Shown here one piece after another: positions 25,116 to 33,360 of a stretch of 64,000 bases of DNA. Position 1 is the first letter of the stretch. Each line of letters begins with the position of its first letter. Source of the stretch: [Clostridium] methylpentosum DSM 5476 (lineage in GTDB: Bacteria; Bacillota; Clostridia; Oscillospirales; Ruminococcaceae); contig EQ973344.1 in assembly GCA_000158655.1 (NCBI GenBank), positions 923,752-987,751 of the forward strand, in the 5' to 3' direction. Below the pieces are notes generated by a model. It saw only the letters and a list, made by a program, of their open reading frames with translations. It searched no databases and had not been told where the DNA came from. The position numbers were made by a program, and so were the translations under genes.

Positions 25116-26525
25116 ATGGCGAAGTATCAATGCAGTATCTGTGGATATATCTATGATGAAGAAAAAATGGGCGTCCCGTGGGATGAGCTTGACAGCAGCT
25201 GGACCTGCCCGGTGTGCACCGCGCCGCGGGAAGTCTATGAACGGGTCGGCGCACCTGCCGAACCGGTCCCCGCCCCTGCCGCGCCCAAACAGCCCACAGG
25301 CCTTGAATACCCCTCTGAGTTTTTCCAGGTCAGCAGCGACGCCGAGCGCCACATGGCGGCGATTCATCAGATGGCTGTCAGCGGCCGTTCCATCATCGAG
25401 CCAATGGGCACCCGCCTTCCTGTCATTTCGTGGGACGACATTCTCCTCCTCGGCGCACAGCTCAATCCCCTCCCGCTCAGCGAACACGCGACGGTGAGCA
25501 CGACAACTGTCATCGGCAAGCACGCCAAAAAGCCGATGGTGTTAGAAAATCCGGTCTATGTTTCCCATATGTCGTTCGGAGCGCTCTCCAAAGAGATGAA
25601 ACTTGCACTCGCCAAAGGCTCGGCCAAGGCTAAAACTGCGATGTGCAGCGGAGAGGGAGGTATTTTACCTGAAGAAATGGAGGCCTCCTATAAATACATC
25701 TTTGAATACGTGCCCAATCTCTACAGCGTCACCCCGCACAACCTGCGCTGCGCCGACGCGATTGAGATTAAGATCGGCCAGGGCACCAAGCCGGGGATGG
25801 GAGGCCATCTGCCGGGGGAAAAGGTGACGCCCGAAATCGCCGCTGTGCGCGGCAAGCCAGTGGGGCAGGATATCATCAGCCCCTCCTATTTTGAAGACAT
25901 CCGCTCTAAGGAAGATCTCAAAAACCTTGTCACCCAACTGCGGGAGCAGTCGGAAGGTCGGCCGATCGGCATCAAAATAGCCGCGGGGCACATTGAATGG
26001 GATTTGGAGTTCATCGCCTACGCAAGGCCGGATTTCATCACAATTGACGGACGCGGCGGCGCGACTGGCGCGAGTCCCAAGATGCTCAAGGACGCTAGCT
26101 CTATCCCAACGATTTTTGCGCTGCACCGTGCAAAAAAATACCTGGATGCTCACGGCCTCAACATCGATCTGGTGATCACAGGCGGGCTGCGGGTGTCCTC
26201 CGACTTTGCCAAGGCGCTCGCCATGGGGGCGGATGCAATCGCCATCGCCTCTTCAGCACTCATGGCGGCTGCCTGTCAACAGTACCGGGTGTGCGACACT
26301 GGAAACTGTCCGGTCGGCTGCGCAACGCAGGACCCCGAGCTGCGCAAACGGCTGCACATCGACAACAGCGCTCAAAGGCTTGCCAACTTCCTCAACGTCT
26401 CGTGTGAAGAGCTCAAGACCTTTGCCCGGATTTCGGGCCACAGCGACATCCACGACCTGAGTATCGACGACCTGTGCACCACGAATTCAGAAATCTCCAA
26501 CCACACCAACATCCCGCATGTCTGA
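25116..26525 (+). CDS. Rubredoxin-fused glutamate-synthase-like FMN oxidoreductase
   Basis: The product has 469 residues. An N-terminal rubredoxin domain (1-50) has CSICGYIYDEE and CPVCTAP, the four iron ligands. A proline/alanine linker follows (APAEPVPAPAAP). The main domain (about 65-430) is the FMN-binding TIM barrel of archaeal-type glutamate synthase, with FGALSKEMK, GEGGI, KIGQGTKPGMGGHLPG, DGRGGATGASP and ITGGLRV. A cysteine cluster CDTGNCPVGCATQD matches the iron-sulfur site of glutamate synthase. No glutaminase domain is present. The rubredoxin probably delivers electrons to the flavin. Whether it makes glutamate or oxidises another substrate is unclear. GGAGG precedes this ATG. Confidence 0.85.
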   Translation: MAKYQCSICGYIYDEEKMGVPWDELDSSWTCPVCTAPREVYERVGAPAEPVPAPAAPKQPTGLEYPSEFFQVSSDAERHMAAIHQMAVSGRSIIEPMGTRLPVISWDDILLLGAQLNPLPLSEHATVSTTTVIGKHAKKPMVLENPVYVSHMSFGALSKEMKLALAKGSAKAKTAMCSGEGGILPEEMEASYKYIFEYVPNLYSVTPHNLRCADAIEIKIGQGTKPGMGGHLPGEKVTPEIAAVRGKPVGQDIISPSYFEDIRSKEDLKNLVTQLREQSEGRPIGIKIAAGHIEWDLEFIAYARPDFITIDGRGGATGASPKMLKDASSIPTIFALHRAKKYLDAHGLNIDLVITGGLRVSSDFAKALAMGADAIAIASSALMAAACQQYRVCDTGNCPVGCATQDPELRKRLHIDNSAQRLANFLNVSCEELKTFARISGHSDIHDLSIDDLCTTNSEISNHTNIPHV

Positions 26526-26543
26526 GCGACTGAGGAATTGCGT

Positions 26544-27041
26544 ATGAAAAAACAAGTCCGCCTGTACAACGTCCTGTTTCCGGTCTGGTTTCTCTTTTTA
26601 ATCCCCACCGCCTGGCTGATCGTAGTGCCAGCAAACTTTGTCATCGACAGCGCAGTGTTGCTCATCGCCCTCAAACTGCTCGGACAGGAACTCAAAATCG
26701 GTTACAAAAAGGCGATCCTGAAGGTCTGGCTGTTCGGGTTTCTCTCCGACATCGTCGGTTCGGTCCTGCTACTTGGGGCCACCTTTCTCCACCCAAACGA
26801 GTGGTGGGAGCAAACCATTTCCAGCGCAATTTCCTACAATCCGTTCAGCAATTTCTGGGCATTTGGCATCACCCTGCTCTGCGTTGCGGCCGCCGGGCTT
26901 GGCATCTACCTGTTCAATTACAACATCTCATTCAACAAACTGGGGCTCACAAAGGGACAGCGAAAAAAAGCTGCGCTCGCCTTTGCGGTGCTCACTGCGC
27001 CCTATTTGTTTTTCCTCCCCTCCTCCCTGCTGTATTCCTAA
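26544..27041 (+). CDS. Integral membrane protein of unknown function
   Basis: The product has 165 residues with four predicted membrane helices, at about 9-29, 32-42/62-80 (less certain), 98-122 and 140-160. The protein is rich in Phe, Trp and Leu and has a positively charged loop GLTKGQRKK. It begins 18 bases after the rubredoxin-FMN gene with GAGGA upstream, so it is probably its operon partner. I do not recognise the family. Confidence 0.7.
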   Translation: MKKQVRLYNVLFPVWFLFLIPTAWLIVVPANFVIDSAVLLIALKLLGQELKIGYKKAILKVWLFGFLSDIVGSVLLLGATFLHPNEWWEQTISSAISYNPFSNFWAFGITLLCVAAAGLGIYLFNYNISFNKLGLTKGQRKKAALAFAVLTAPYLFFLPSSLLYS

Positions 27042-27123
27042 TTTAGGACAGCGGCGCACCTCTCATGTGGATTTCAATGCATCGATACCTGGATCGGAAG
27101 AGGGAGCCGGGCGCATTCCGGTT

Positions 27124-27551
27124 GTCTCATGCAGTCGTTTCCCACAAGGGAACGGCAATGTCGACTATGCAAGTCGGCGTTCTCACAGGTGCCGTAATCT
27201 CATGAGGGTACCGACCTGTGATTATACTGTTTTTCCAAGATATAGGAATAGCTTCAATACACGGCACCCGTGGGGGGACGGAAACCCATGATCATTTGTT
27301 TCTGATGCTGCATTAGGATCATCGCATTACACACCCGCAAGGGGACGGTAACCTTTTGCAAATTTGCGGTTCATTTCATCCAGAACCATTTCAATACACA
27401 CCCGCAAGGGGACGGCAACATCAGCGGCAGTCCTTCTGGAACAGCCATAACAATATCTCAATACACCCCCACAAGGGGACGGCAACCCGATTTTTGAAAC
27501 GAAAACCACTTGGCCGTTGATCTCAATACACACCCGCAAGGGGGCTGTGGG
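27124..27551 (-). CRISPR. Decaying CRISPR array with type I-C-like repeats
   Basis: Three well-preserved 32-base repeats start at 27388, 27455 and 27520, the last with an altered end. A near-copy starts at 27321, and more diverged copies lie at 27250-27285 and 27124-27159. The consensus begins ATTTCAATACACACCC and ends AGGGGACGGCAAC; read on the minus strand it ends in ATTGAAAT, as type I-C repeats do. Spacers between the better copies are 35, 35, 35 and 33 bases. Degeneration toward low coordinates fits a trailer end, so transcription is probably on the minus strand. No cas gene lies in the window. Confidence 0.8.
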
Positions 27552-27894
27552 TTAAAAATGTTCCCTGTCAGACGAATAAAACACAAATTTATGCCACTAT
27601 CTGCATGGGGTCCGATCGAAAGATTGAAAACGCCTGTGGAAACTATGTCTAACAGTTTCCACAGGCGTTTTTCAGAACCGCACCCATCTCTTACAGCGCT
27701 TCCGAAAGCCGCATTTTCATGCATTTTTCGGCTGCCACAGCGCGCTCCCCATCCAGGGGCACCGTCGCTTGGTAGCAAAAGATACCAGCTGAGGGACTGC
27801 ACCAAAAAACAGGGGCAGCCCCTCAGCCGGTTCCATCTGGTCAACTCCATTTGGCGCGACAGATTCTCAGGGATGGGACTGGGATGAGCACCCG
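27552..27894. other. Possible array leader region and intergenic sequence
   Basis: About 340 bases between the last repeat and the membrane module. Apart from a strong hairpin there is no gene. If the array is transcribed leftward the leader should lie here, but I see no clear AT-rich leader or promoter. Confidence 0.4.
27627..27672. terminator. Hairpin terminator between CRISPR array and membrane module
   Basis: A perfect 17-bp stem (AAAACGCCTGTGGAAAC / GTTTCCACAGGCGTTTT) with an 11-base loop has A and T tracts on both sides. It can end the leftward membrane operon. Confidence 0.75.
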
Positions 27895-28524
27895 CTACAG
27901 CTTTCTGTTTTTGTACCGCAGATACCCATCCACGATTTCATAGCTCTTGTCCGATCGGTTCATGGGCAGATCGGGCTGCAGCCGTTTGATGCGTATTAAA
28001 TAATAGACAATCTGCCGGATACAGACCGGAAGCAAAACCACTGTCAAAATGCCGACAATACAGAGCAGCCCCGCCCGCTCCTGCGCAGCCCCTACGCGCT
28101 CAAGCCCCCAGCTGAGAGGAGCGGAGAGGATGAGAAACAGAGCGACCAGACCGACAATCAGCCGCAGGACCCTCTCGTACTCTCCTTCGGAAAAAACAGC
28201 TTCCTCTTCCTCCTGAAGTCCCTTCCTGTCCTTGCGAAACGCCCGCCGCACCAAGTTCATGGGGGAGGAAAGTTCAAACAAAACGAGTAAAAGCAGAATG
28301 CAGAGAAAAACTCCGATCACTTTAACAGTGGAGAGGTTTTCAAAAAATGCTCCGACTGGAACCTGGTTAAAATAAAGCACCAGCGAGACCAGCGTGACAA
28401 AGAAAAACACGACCCAGTAGGAGATCCTGGGATGAAGCTGTTTGCTTCTCCTGTACCGGATGCTGAGAATCTGGTTCGTCAGCAACCCCAGGATGTAGAG
28501 CGCGGCGATCATCCAGAGCAGCAT
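27895..28524 (-). CDS. Multi-pass membrane protein of unknown function (209 aa)
   Basis: Five predicted membrane helices lie at about residues 3-21, 34-52, 68-86, 118-138 and 149-175. A charged cytoplasmic loop (RRAFRKDRKGLQEEEE) sits between the third and fourth. No enzymatic motif is visible. The start codon lies 3 bases after the stop of the 610-residue gene, and its ribosome site GAGGAGG is inside that gene, so translation is coupled. The two products probably act together. I do not recognise the family. Confidence 0.75.
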   Translation of the reverse strand: MLLWMIAALYILGLLTNQILSIRYRRSKQLHPRISYWVVFFFVTLVSLVLYFNQVPVGAFFENLSTVKVIGVFLCILLLLVLFELSSPMNLVRRAFRKDRKGLQEEEEAVFSEGEYERVLRLIVGLVALFLILSAPLSWGLERVGAAQERAGLLCIVGILTVVLLPVCIRQIVYYLIRIKRLQPDLPMNRSDKSYEIVDGYLRYKNRKL

Positions 28525-28527
28525 AGC

Positions 28528-30360
28528 CTACACCTCCTCTTCAGCAGTGATATAGCGTGAAAACTTCTGATTGACCCACAGGACAAACCGGCTCTTGAGC
28601 AGGACGACATCATCCGAACCCATCTGCTCCGCCGGCGCGCCGTCGATCTCGGCATAGTTGTAGGGGGCGCGGCGCATCACTTCGAAATACTCCCGCGGCA
28701 CGATTCTCGCGTAGTTGAGTTGGCAGAGAATCGACAACAGCACCGAGTACTCTTTGACCTGGTCAAACCCCGCGCAAAGGGAATACCCCTGTTCAAGCGC
28801 CGCGTCGGTCGCGCGGAAGGAGCGGACAAAGGAATACAGCCGCCCGACCAGGCTCGCCACCGAGTTGCGGTCCTCTCCCTCCCCGCTGAACATGAGGGAA
28901 GAGAGGATGAGCTCGCTGAACGCCTCCTCCCCCGCGTGCTGTACATCCGAGACTTTTTTGACCGAGAGGATGGAAGAGTGCCGTTTGAGGATGATTGCAA
29001 ATAAGACGGTGAGCAGGTCGACCAAAGCGGCGAGCGTCAGGCAGAGAGCAGCCATCGGCGCGGTCTTAGGGGTCATGAGGTTTTTGACTGGCAGGACGTA
29101 CATGTCATAAACCCGGTACTCCTCCGACTGCGGGTTGAGCTGCTCATCCATTGGGGAGATGTTGTTGATGCGGGTGACCGCGTCTTGAATCTCGGAATCC
29201 AACTGCGCCTTGAGGTCGAACATCGCACGGTTTTGGTTGGTCTGGTCCGCAAGCCCCGCCTTGACCTCCTCGTATTTTCGCATCAACGGCTCCTCGCTGC
29301 TCTGGAGCTGGGAACTGAGCCGTTTCAAATCGCTGAGGATTTCGGAGGAGGACGCCTCCTCCCCGCCGGAGAGGCTGACGAGCTCAGACACCAGGGTGGA
29401 CACTGTTTCAAACTGTTCGCTCTCGAGGTCCGAGCTGTCGAGCAAGGCAACCATTGCGCTGCGGATCGACTCCATCCGGCTGGTGAAATCCTCCCCGGGC
29501 GCGTCGGGCTGGGCGAGGGAGGCGAGGCTTGCCACGGTGGATTCGATTGTCTGTTGCCTGCTGCGCGCGTCGCCGAGCGCCTGAGCAAAGGTCTGCTGGT
29601 CCTCATAGCCGTAGCGGGAGAGGATGTCCTTGATGTTGTTGGCATATTCCAGGCTGCTGTTGCCTGACACGCTCTGTAGATAGGCGTTGTAGGCAGCGGC
29701 GTAATCCTCATAGTTTTCATAGTCCCGCTGGCGGGGGGCGGTCATGCTGCCCGATACCCGCGAGCCCGCTTTGTCAAGCTCTGCCTGACAGCTCTCGAGG
29801 TCGGTGAGCTTGGACTGGTTGACGGCATAGGCGCTCTGCACCCCGCCCAGTACCCCGTTCACGCTGTCCTTGAACTCAGCGATGATTTTAGAGGACTGCC
29901 CGTCGTACACCGAATTGAGGTTCTGGTACACCTCTCCGTAACGGTCCCGAAGGTACTGCTCGGGAGAATTGACGGTGTTGTAGATACCGATATAGGAAAA
30001 ATAGGTCGAGCAACAGATGGCGACCGCGAGCGCAGCAACCCGCAGAATGCTGACCCGGTTGCGCAGGGAATTGCTCAAAAAGTACACAATCGACTGGATT
30101 GCCAGGGCGAAAAAAAGCGGTGCGAGGATAAAGATTCCCCCAAAATACACCTCCGCGCCCTGCCACGTGGTCATAAACGAAATGATCTGCAAAAACAGTG
30201 TGACAAGCGCGATGACGACGGCGAGGGTGCGGTTGCTGAACACCGATGTGCTGCTGACGCCCGACTGCCCGACGAACTGAGTCTTGATGCGGTTTTGCAT
30301 CCGGTTTTTGTCAAGCACAGCCCGAATCCGCTGTTTGCATTGGCTCAATAGCTTTTTCAT
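28528..30360 (-). CDS. Large membrane protein with extracytoplasmic coiled-coil domain (610 aa)
   Basis: A basic cytoplasmic N-terminus of about 40 residues precedes three membrane helices (about 45-65, 72-95, 105-127). A long outside region of roughly 300 residues follows, rich in Ser, Gln, Glu and Leu, with likely coiled coils (SSEILSDLKRLSSQLQSSEE). A fourth helix lies at about 435-458 and the cytoplasmic tail is about 150 residues. The layout recalls sensor or scaffold proteins but no kinase, GGDEF or HAMP domain is seen. It is the first gene of a two-gene unit. Function unknown. Confidence 0.75.
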   Translation of the reverse strand: MKKLLSQCKQRIRAVLDKNRMQNRIKTQFVGQSGVSSTSVFSNRTLAVVIALVTLFLQIISFMTTWQGAEVYFGGIFILAPLFFALAIQSIVYFLSNSLRNRVSILRVAALAVAICCSTYFSYIGIYNTVNSPEQYLRDRYGEVYQNLNSVYDGQSSKIIAEFKDSVNGVLGGVQSAYAVNQSKLTDLESCQAELDKAGSRVSGSMTAPRQRDYENYEDYAAAYNAYLQSVSGNSSLEYANNIKDILSRYGYEDQQTFAQALGDARSRQQTIESTVASLASLAQPDAPGEDFTSRMESIRSAMVALLDSSDLESEQFETVSTLVSELVSLSGGEEASSSEILSDLKRLSSQLQSSEEPLMRKYEEVKAGLADQTNQNRAMFDLKAQLDSEIQDAVTRINNISPMDEQLNPQSEEYRVYDMYVLPVKNLMTPKTAPMAALCLTLAALVDLLTVLFAIILKRHSSILSVKKVSDVQHAGEEAFSELILSSLMFSGEGEDRNSVASLVGRLYSFVRSFRATDAALEQGYSLCAGFDQVKEYSVLLSILCQLNYARIVPREYFEVMRRAPYNYAEIDGAPAEQMGSDDVVLLKSRFVLWVNQKFSRYITAEEEV

Positions 30361-30508
30361 GTCATCCTCCGTTCTAAAAATAGCACTGGTCTGCCATCTC
30401 TTATTATAGAGAAAAAATCTGTCGAACGGGTAGCAGGCTCCTTACGAATTTCTTACAAATATACGACAAGGACGGGTTTTGATGACAAATGCTTTACAAT
30501 GATTAGAC

Positions 30509-30539
30509 AAAAAATGAACCCGCTGAGTTTCAGCGGGTT
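30509..30539 (-). terminator. Terminator of the cupin-trmB operon
   Basis: AACCCGCTGA pairs with TCAGCGGGTT around a three-base loop, followed on the minus strand by CATTTTTT. Confidence 0.85.
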
Positions 30540-30551
30540 ATCACAAAATAT

Positions 30552-31226
30552 TCAAAATTTCTGCTCGCCAGAGGAAAGTTCGATTTTTTTCGCAATGCAA
30601 AATTTGGTTTTAATGCCCTCGGCGGTGAATTTCAGTTCGTGTTCGGTGACGAAATTCTCCGCATAGCCACTCGCGTGCAGGTCGCGGGTGAGGTAGATCA
30701 CCTCAAAGCCCGCCTCGCGGAAATACTCGAGGGATTCCTCAAATAGCTCGTCGTCATCCGTCTTAAAGTGGATCTCTCCTCCATCCACCAGAAAAGGCCG
30801 ATAGTGCACCAGTTGACGGGTGTGGGTGAGCCGCCGCTTTTTGTGTCTCTCCCGGTTCCATGGGTTGCAGAAACAGATGTAAATCCGATCCATCCGGTCC
30901 TGCTCGCTGAATACGTCCTGTATGTACTCGATATTAAACGAGGTGAGCTGGAGGTTGTCCACCGGTCGGTCATAGGTCTTGACGATGTTGCGCCGGGCAA
31001 CGCCCAGGATGTCCATGCTGATATCCACCCCGATGTAGTTGATCCCCGGATGCTGCTTGGCGATCTCCGCAAGGAAGATTCCCTTGCCACAGCCGAGTTC
31101 CAGGTGAAGAGGCTGCCGGTTTGCAAAGCCGTCTGTCCAGCTGCCCCGCCGATCCTTCGGCTTGTCAATAAAAAAATCGCACGCCGCAAGTTCAGGGCGG
31201 GCCCATTTCTTGGTTCTCATTCTCAT
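30552..31226 (-). CDS. trmB: tRNA (guanine-N7-)-methyltransferase
   Basis: This 224-residue SAM-dependent enzyme methylates G46 in the tRNA variable loop. The N-terminal [12 protein letters not shown], the SAM-binding [16 protein letters not shown], and [17 protein letters not shown] (equivalent to the family's FPDPWPKKRHxKRRL) are diagnostic. In the last motif PDPWPK is replaced by CNPWNR, a mild departure. [17 protein letters not shown] follows. The start overlaps the stop of the cupin gene (ATGA), supporting this ATG over an upstream extension. Confidence 0.92.
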   Translation of the reverse strand: MRMRTKKWARPELAACDFFIDKPKDRRGSWTDGFANRQPLHLELGCGKGIFLAEIAKQHPGINYIGVDISMDILGVARRNIVKTYDRPVDNLQLTSFNIEYIQDVFSEQDRMDRIYICFCNPWNRERHKKRRLTHTRQLVHYRPFLVDGGEIHFKTDDDELFEESLEYFREAGFEVIYLTRDLHASGYAENFVTEHELKFTAEGIKTKFCIAKKIELSSGEQKF

Positions 31227-31552
31227 GCTTTGTCGATTCCTCCTGTCTGATAAAAGACGCACAGCCAGATACAAGCGGGCTCCCGGCTGGTCCAATTTAT
31301 CCGGTGCCGGCAATGGGCGGGCAGCAGGATGTACTCCCCCGCCTTGAGCGTTTTGACGCCACGCTCAAAACCGATCTCCGCCTCTCCCTGTAGCAGGGTG
31401 ACCCATTCGGCTTCCTCCTGGTCATACCAGAACCCTTCGGGCGAAGCCTGTCCGGTCGAGACAATGCGTTCAATCCGCATCCCCTCCCCCTGCAGCAGCA
31501 CATCGCACAGCTCGTCGGGCAGCTCCTGCCCGGGTACATCGAATAAATTCAT
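31223..31552 (-). CDS. Small cupin-domain protein
   Basis: This 109-residue protein is a single-domain cupin. [16 protein letters not shown] and [16 protein letters not shown] supply the conserved barrel strands and histidines. It begins [15 protein letters not shown]. Similar small cupins are annotated as phosphoribosylaminomonophosphate-like or cupin-2 proteins with unknown ligands. Translation is coupled to trmB. GGGAGGGG precedes the ATG and forms one arm of a large inverted repeat. Confidence 0.85.
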   Translation of the reverse strand: MNLFDVPGQELPDELCDVLLQGEGMRIERIVSTGQASPEGFWYDQEEAEWVTLLQGEAEIGFERGVKTLKAGEYILLPAHCRHRINWTSREPACIWLCVFYQTGGIDKA

Positions 31553-31553
31553 A

Positions 31554-31609
31554 AAACGCCCCTCCCGCACAATCCTTACTATTATAATGCGGGAGGGGCG
31601 TTTCGTCAA
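31554..31609 (-). promoter_or_regulatory. Cupin promoter embedded in a 16-bp-arm inverted repeat
   Basis: On the minus strand TTGACG and TATAAT are separated by 17 bases. The spacer is almost exactly one arm of a perfect 16-bp inverted repeat (31588-31603). The other arm (31554-31569) covers the ribosome site of the cupin gene. It can act as a terminator for the upstream small gene (TTTT follows the second arm), as a dyad operator, or as a hairpin that hides the ribosome site in readthrough transcripts. Confidence 0.65.
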
Positions 31610-31624
31610 GAGATTCTGTTTTTC

Positions 31625-31822
31625 TTAATAGCCGCTGTCCTTCAGGTGACTGACAAAGGAATGCATCTCCTGCTTGGAGCGAATCTGGTGGGTATGGTCA
31701 ATGATCCTTTGCTGCTTCTCGTGGGAAAGGGAGGCAAAATAGTTGAGCGCATCCAGGTTTTCTGCGAGCGCCATGCCAAGTCCCATTGGGACATCTCCCT
31801 GTTTGATTCCATTGTTATCCAT
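31625..31822 (-). CDS. Small conserved-type protein (65 aa)
   Basis: The product is soluble and helical: MGLGMALAENLDALNYFASL, then HEKQQRIIDHTHQIRSKQEM. It has no membrane segment or cysteine. Proteins of this appearance are common hypotheticals in Clostridia, where the phrase 'MALAENxxAMxxFxxLsxxxqqxii' recurs; function is unknown. The ATG is preceded by GAGGTGAT; a GTG directly before it is an alternative start. It ends 16 bases before the cupin promoter. Confidence 0.7.
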   Translation of the reverse strand: MDNNGIKQGDVPMGLGMALAENLDALNYFASLSHEKQQRIIDHTHQIRSKQEMHSFVSHLKDSGY

Positions 31823-31825
31823 CAC

Positions 31826-32229
31826 TCATCACCTCACCGTTAGTATGCCCCAGGTCTCCCCTTCAATACCCAATGGGCCGGTATTGGATTTGTCCGCCGC
31901 ACTACAGTTCCCCGCTGCAAATTCCACCGTGAACAGGATAACGGGGACTCTCGCGGCGATACCGGGCTTCCGATAAACAAGAGGAGCTGCTGCGCCGAAA
32001 TCCAAAAACAGCATCCCATGTCAGACGGCTTGCTGTACAACAACTGTCTCAAACAAATCAGCTTCGACAGGCGAGGTAAATCTTCCAAATATAAAGAAGC
32101 TGCACTGCAGCATAGAGGGACCGGTCAATCTAGATCGGCGCGGCTCAGCTGCCCTATTCACAGTTAATGTCCAGCAAGGCGTTTCCACAAAATTTAAATA
32201 TAAAAAACAGAAAATCCAAAAACAGGAGT
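31826..32229. other. Intergenic stretch without recognised gene
   Basis: About 400 bases with no open frame carrying a ribosome site. A weak palindrome CAATACCCAATGGGCCGGTA is the only structure noted. A terminator for tspO was not found. Confidence 0.4.
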
Positions 32230-32718
32230 CTAATGATTGAGCAGTGCAACGCCCAGATTGAGGTATCCGGCAAATGTCACCCACAGCAGGTAGGGGATCT
32301 GCAACAGGGCGGCTGGCTTGCTGATCGGATAAAAGGTGATGATCATCGCCAAAATCAACACCCAGAGAAAGAGCAACCAGAGGAACGAGAAAAAGTACCA
32401 CTGGCAGTTGAAAAAAAAGATTGGCCAGAGGAAATTCACCACGAGCTGCGCCGCATACAGCCCCAACGCCCTGCCCCGCTGCGGGGAGGAGGAGAGATAG
32501 ATCAAATAAGCTGAAATCCCCATGAGAACAAACAGGATGGTCCACACGATTGGGAACACAATGCCCGGTGGGGAAAGCGGCGGCTGGTTTGCCTGCTGAT
32601 AGACCTCCATGCTGTCCTTGGTGAGCCAACCGGAAATTCCCCCCACTCCAAGGCTGATCAGCAAACTGATCAAAAGGGGTTTCATGCGAATCGTCATAAA
32701 TTTTAACATATCATCCAC
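32230..32718 (-). CDS. tspO: TspO/MBR family protein
   Basis: This 162-residue five-helix membrane protein belongs to the TspO / peripheral benzodiazepine receptor family. It shows the loop-1 signature QPPLSPPGIVFPIVWTILFV, the third-helix LYAAQLVVNFLWPIFFF and the last helix PYLLWVTFAGYLN, with the conserved tryptophans. Members bind porphyrins and may help degrade or sense them. The start is probably GTG after AGGAA; an ATG three codons in is the alternative. It is a single-gene unit, divergent from the small ORF and feo genes. Confidence 0.9.
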   Translation of the reverse strand: MDDMLKFMTIRMKPLLISLLISLGVGGISGWLTKDSMEVYQQANQPPLSPPGIVFPIVWTILFVLMGISAYLIYLSSSPQRGRALGLYAAQLVVNFLWPIFFFNCQWYFFSFLWLLFLWVLILAMIITFYPISKPAALLQIPYLLWVTFAGYLNLGVALLNH

Positions 32719-32768
32719 TCACTTCCTGAAAGAATTCTTTCCTTATCCTATAGTATGCCAAGATAACA

Positions 32769-32797
32769 TTGATTATTTGCATTCAGAGGACTATACT
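32769..32797 (+). promoter_or_regulatory. Promoter of the small ORF-feoA1-feoB1 unit, with Fur-box-like sequence
   Basis: TTGATT and TATACT are spaced by 17 bases. The -35 region lies in GATAACATTGATTATTTGC (32762-32780), which matches the 19-base Fur box at about 12 positions. Iron control by Fur would fit the downstream genes but the match is only moderate. Confidence 0.5.
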
Positions 32798-32845
32798 GGT
32801 ACTGCTCAATTGCTTCCAAACCAAATGACATGAGGGAGAAAAGCA

Positions 32846-33025
32846 ATGTTTGAACAATACATCATTCAGTTTGTGGAAAACGGGAAAATCCTGTATTTGT
32901 TTAACCACAGAATGAGTGTCTCCTGCAAATGCTACGCGCGATCGTTTTCAAACGAAAAACGCGCCAAGCTCTACTTGAAACAGAGTATATTTTCCCACTT
33001 TCCTTATGAGATTGTGAAAAAATAG
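32846..33025 (+). CDS. Small basic protein upstream of feoA1 (59 aa)
   Basis: An uninterrupted 59-codon frame starts with ATG behind GAGGGAG and lies 49 bases after a good promoter. The product starts MFEQYIIQFVENGKILYLF and contains SCKCYARSF with a CxC pair. It is rich in lysine, phenylalanine and tyrosine. No membrane segment. It ends 62 bases before feoA1 on the same strand, so it may belong to that operon. I do not recognise it. Confidence 0.55.
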   Translation: MFEQYIIQFVENGKILYLFNHRMSVSCKCYARSFSNEKRAKLYLKQSIFSHFPYEIVKK

Positions 33026-33087
33026 CCTAAACCGGACAAACCCGTCATACAATGTGGTAAGCAGACCAAACAGAGGAGGCTTTCCAG

Positions 33088-33360
33088 TTGTACCGGATAA
33101 AACTGACGAAAAAAGACACCCTGGGCGACCTCCGCCCAGGAGAAAGCGGAATTGTGACACAGCTGCGCGTCCAGGGGGCGCTGCAAAAACGGCTGACCGA
33201 AATGGGACTCACCCCTGGCGCGCGGGTGCTGGTGCGCCGGACCGCCCCGTTGGGGGACCCCCTGCAGTTGCGGGTGCGGGGCTATGAACTTGCACTGCGG
33301 CGGGCGGACGCAAAGCGCATCACAGTTGTGCGGGACAAGGGGTGGTGCAATGGGGAGTAA
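33088..33360 (+). CDS. feoA: FeoA-domain ferrous iron transport protein (first copy)
   Basis: This 90-residue SH3-like protein assists FeoB. Key segments are GDLRPGESGIVTQL, RLTEMGLTPGARVLV and APLGDPLQLRVRGYELALRR. The start is TTG, with AGAGGAGG at good spacing. The C-terminal codons overlap the start of feoB1, so the two are translationally coupled. Confidence 0.9.
   Translation: MYRIKLTKKDTLGDLRPGESGIVTQLRVQGALQKRLTEMGLTPGARVLVRRTAPLGDPLQLRVRGYELALRRADAKRITVVRDKGWCNGE

Noticed and set aside
27181-27222. Hairpin TCACAGGT...ACCTGTGA in front of the CRISPR copies
   Set aside because: I considered a terminator for the membrane protein gene, but there is no T tract. It coincides with where a decayed repeat would be expected, so it is not listed separately.
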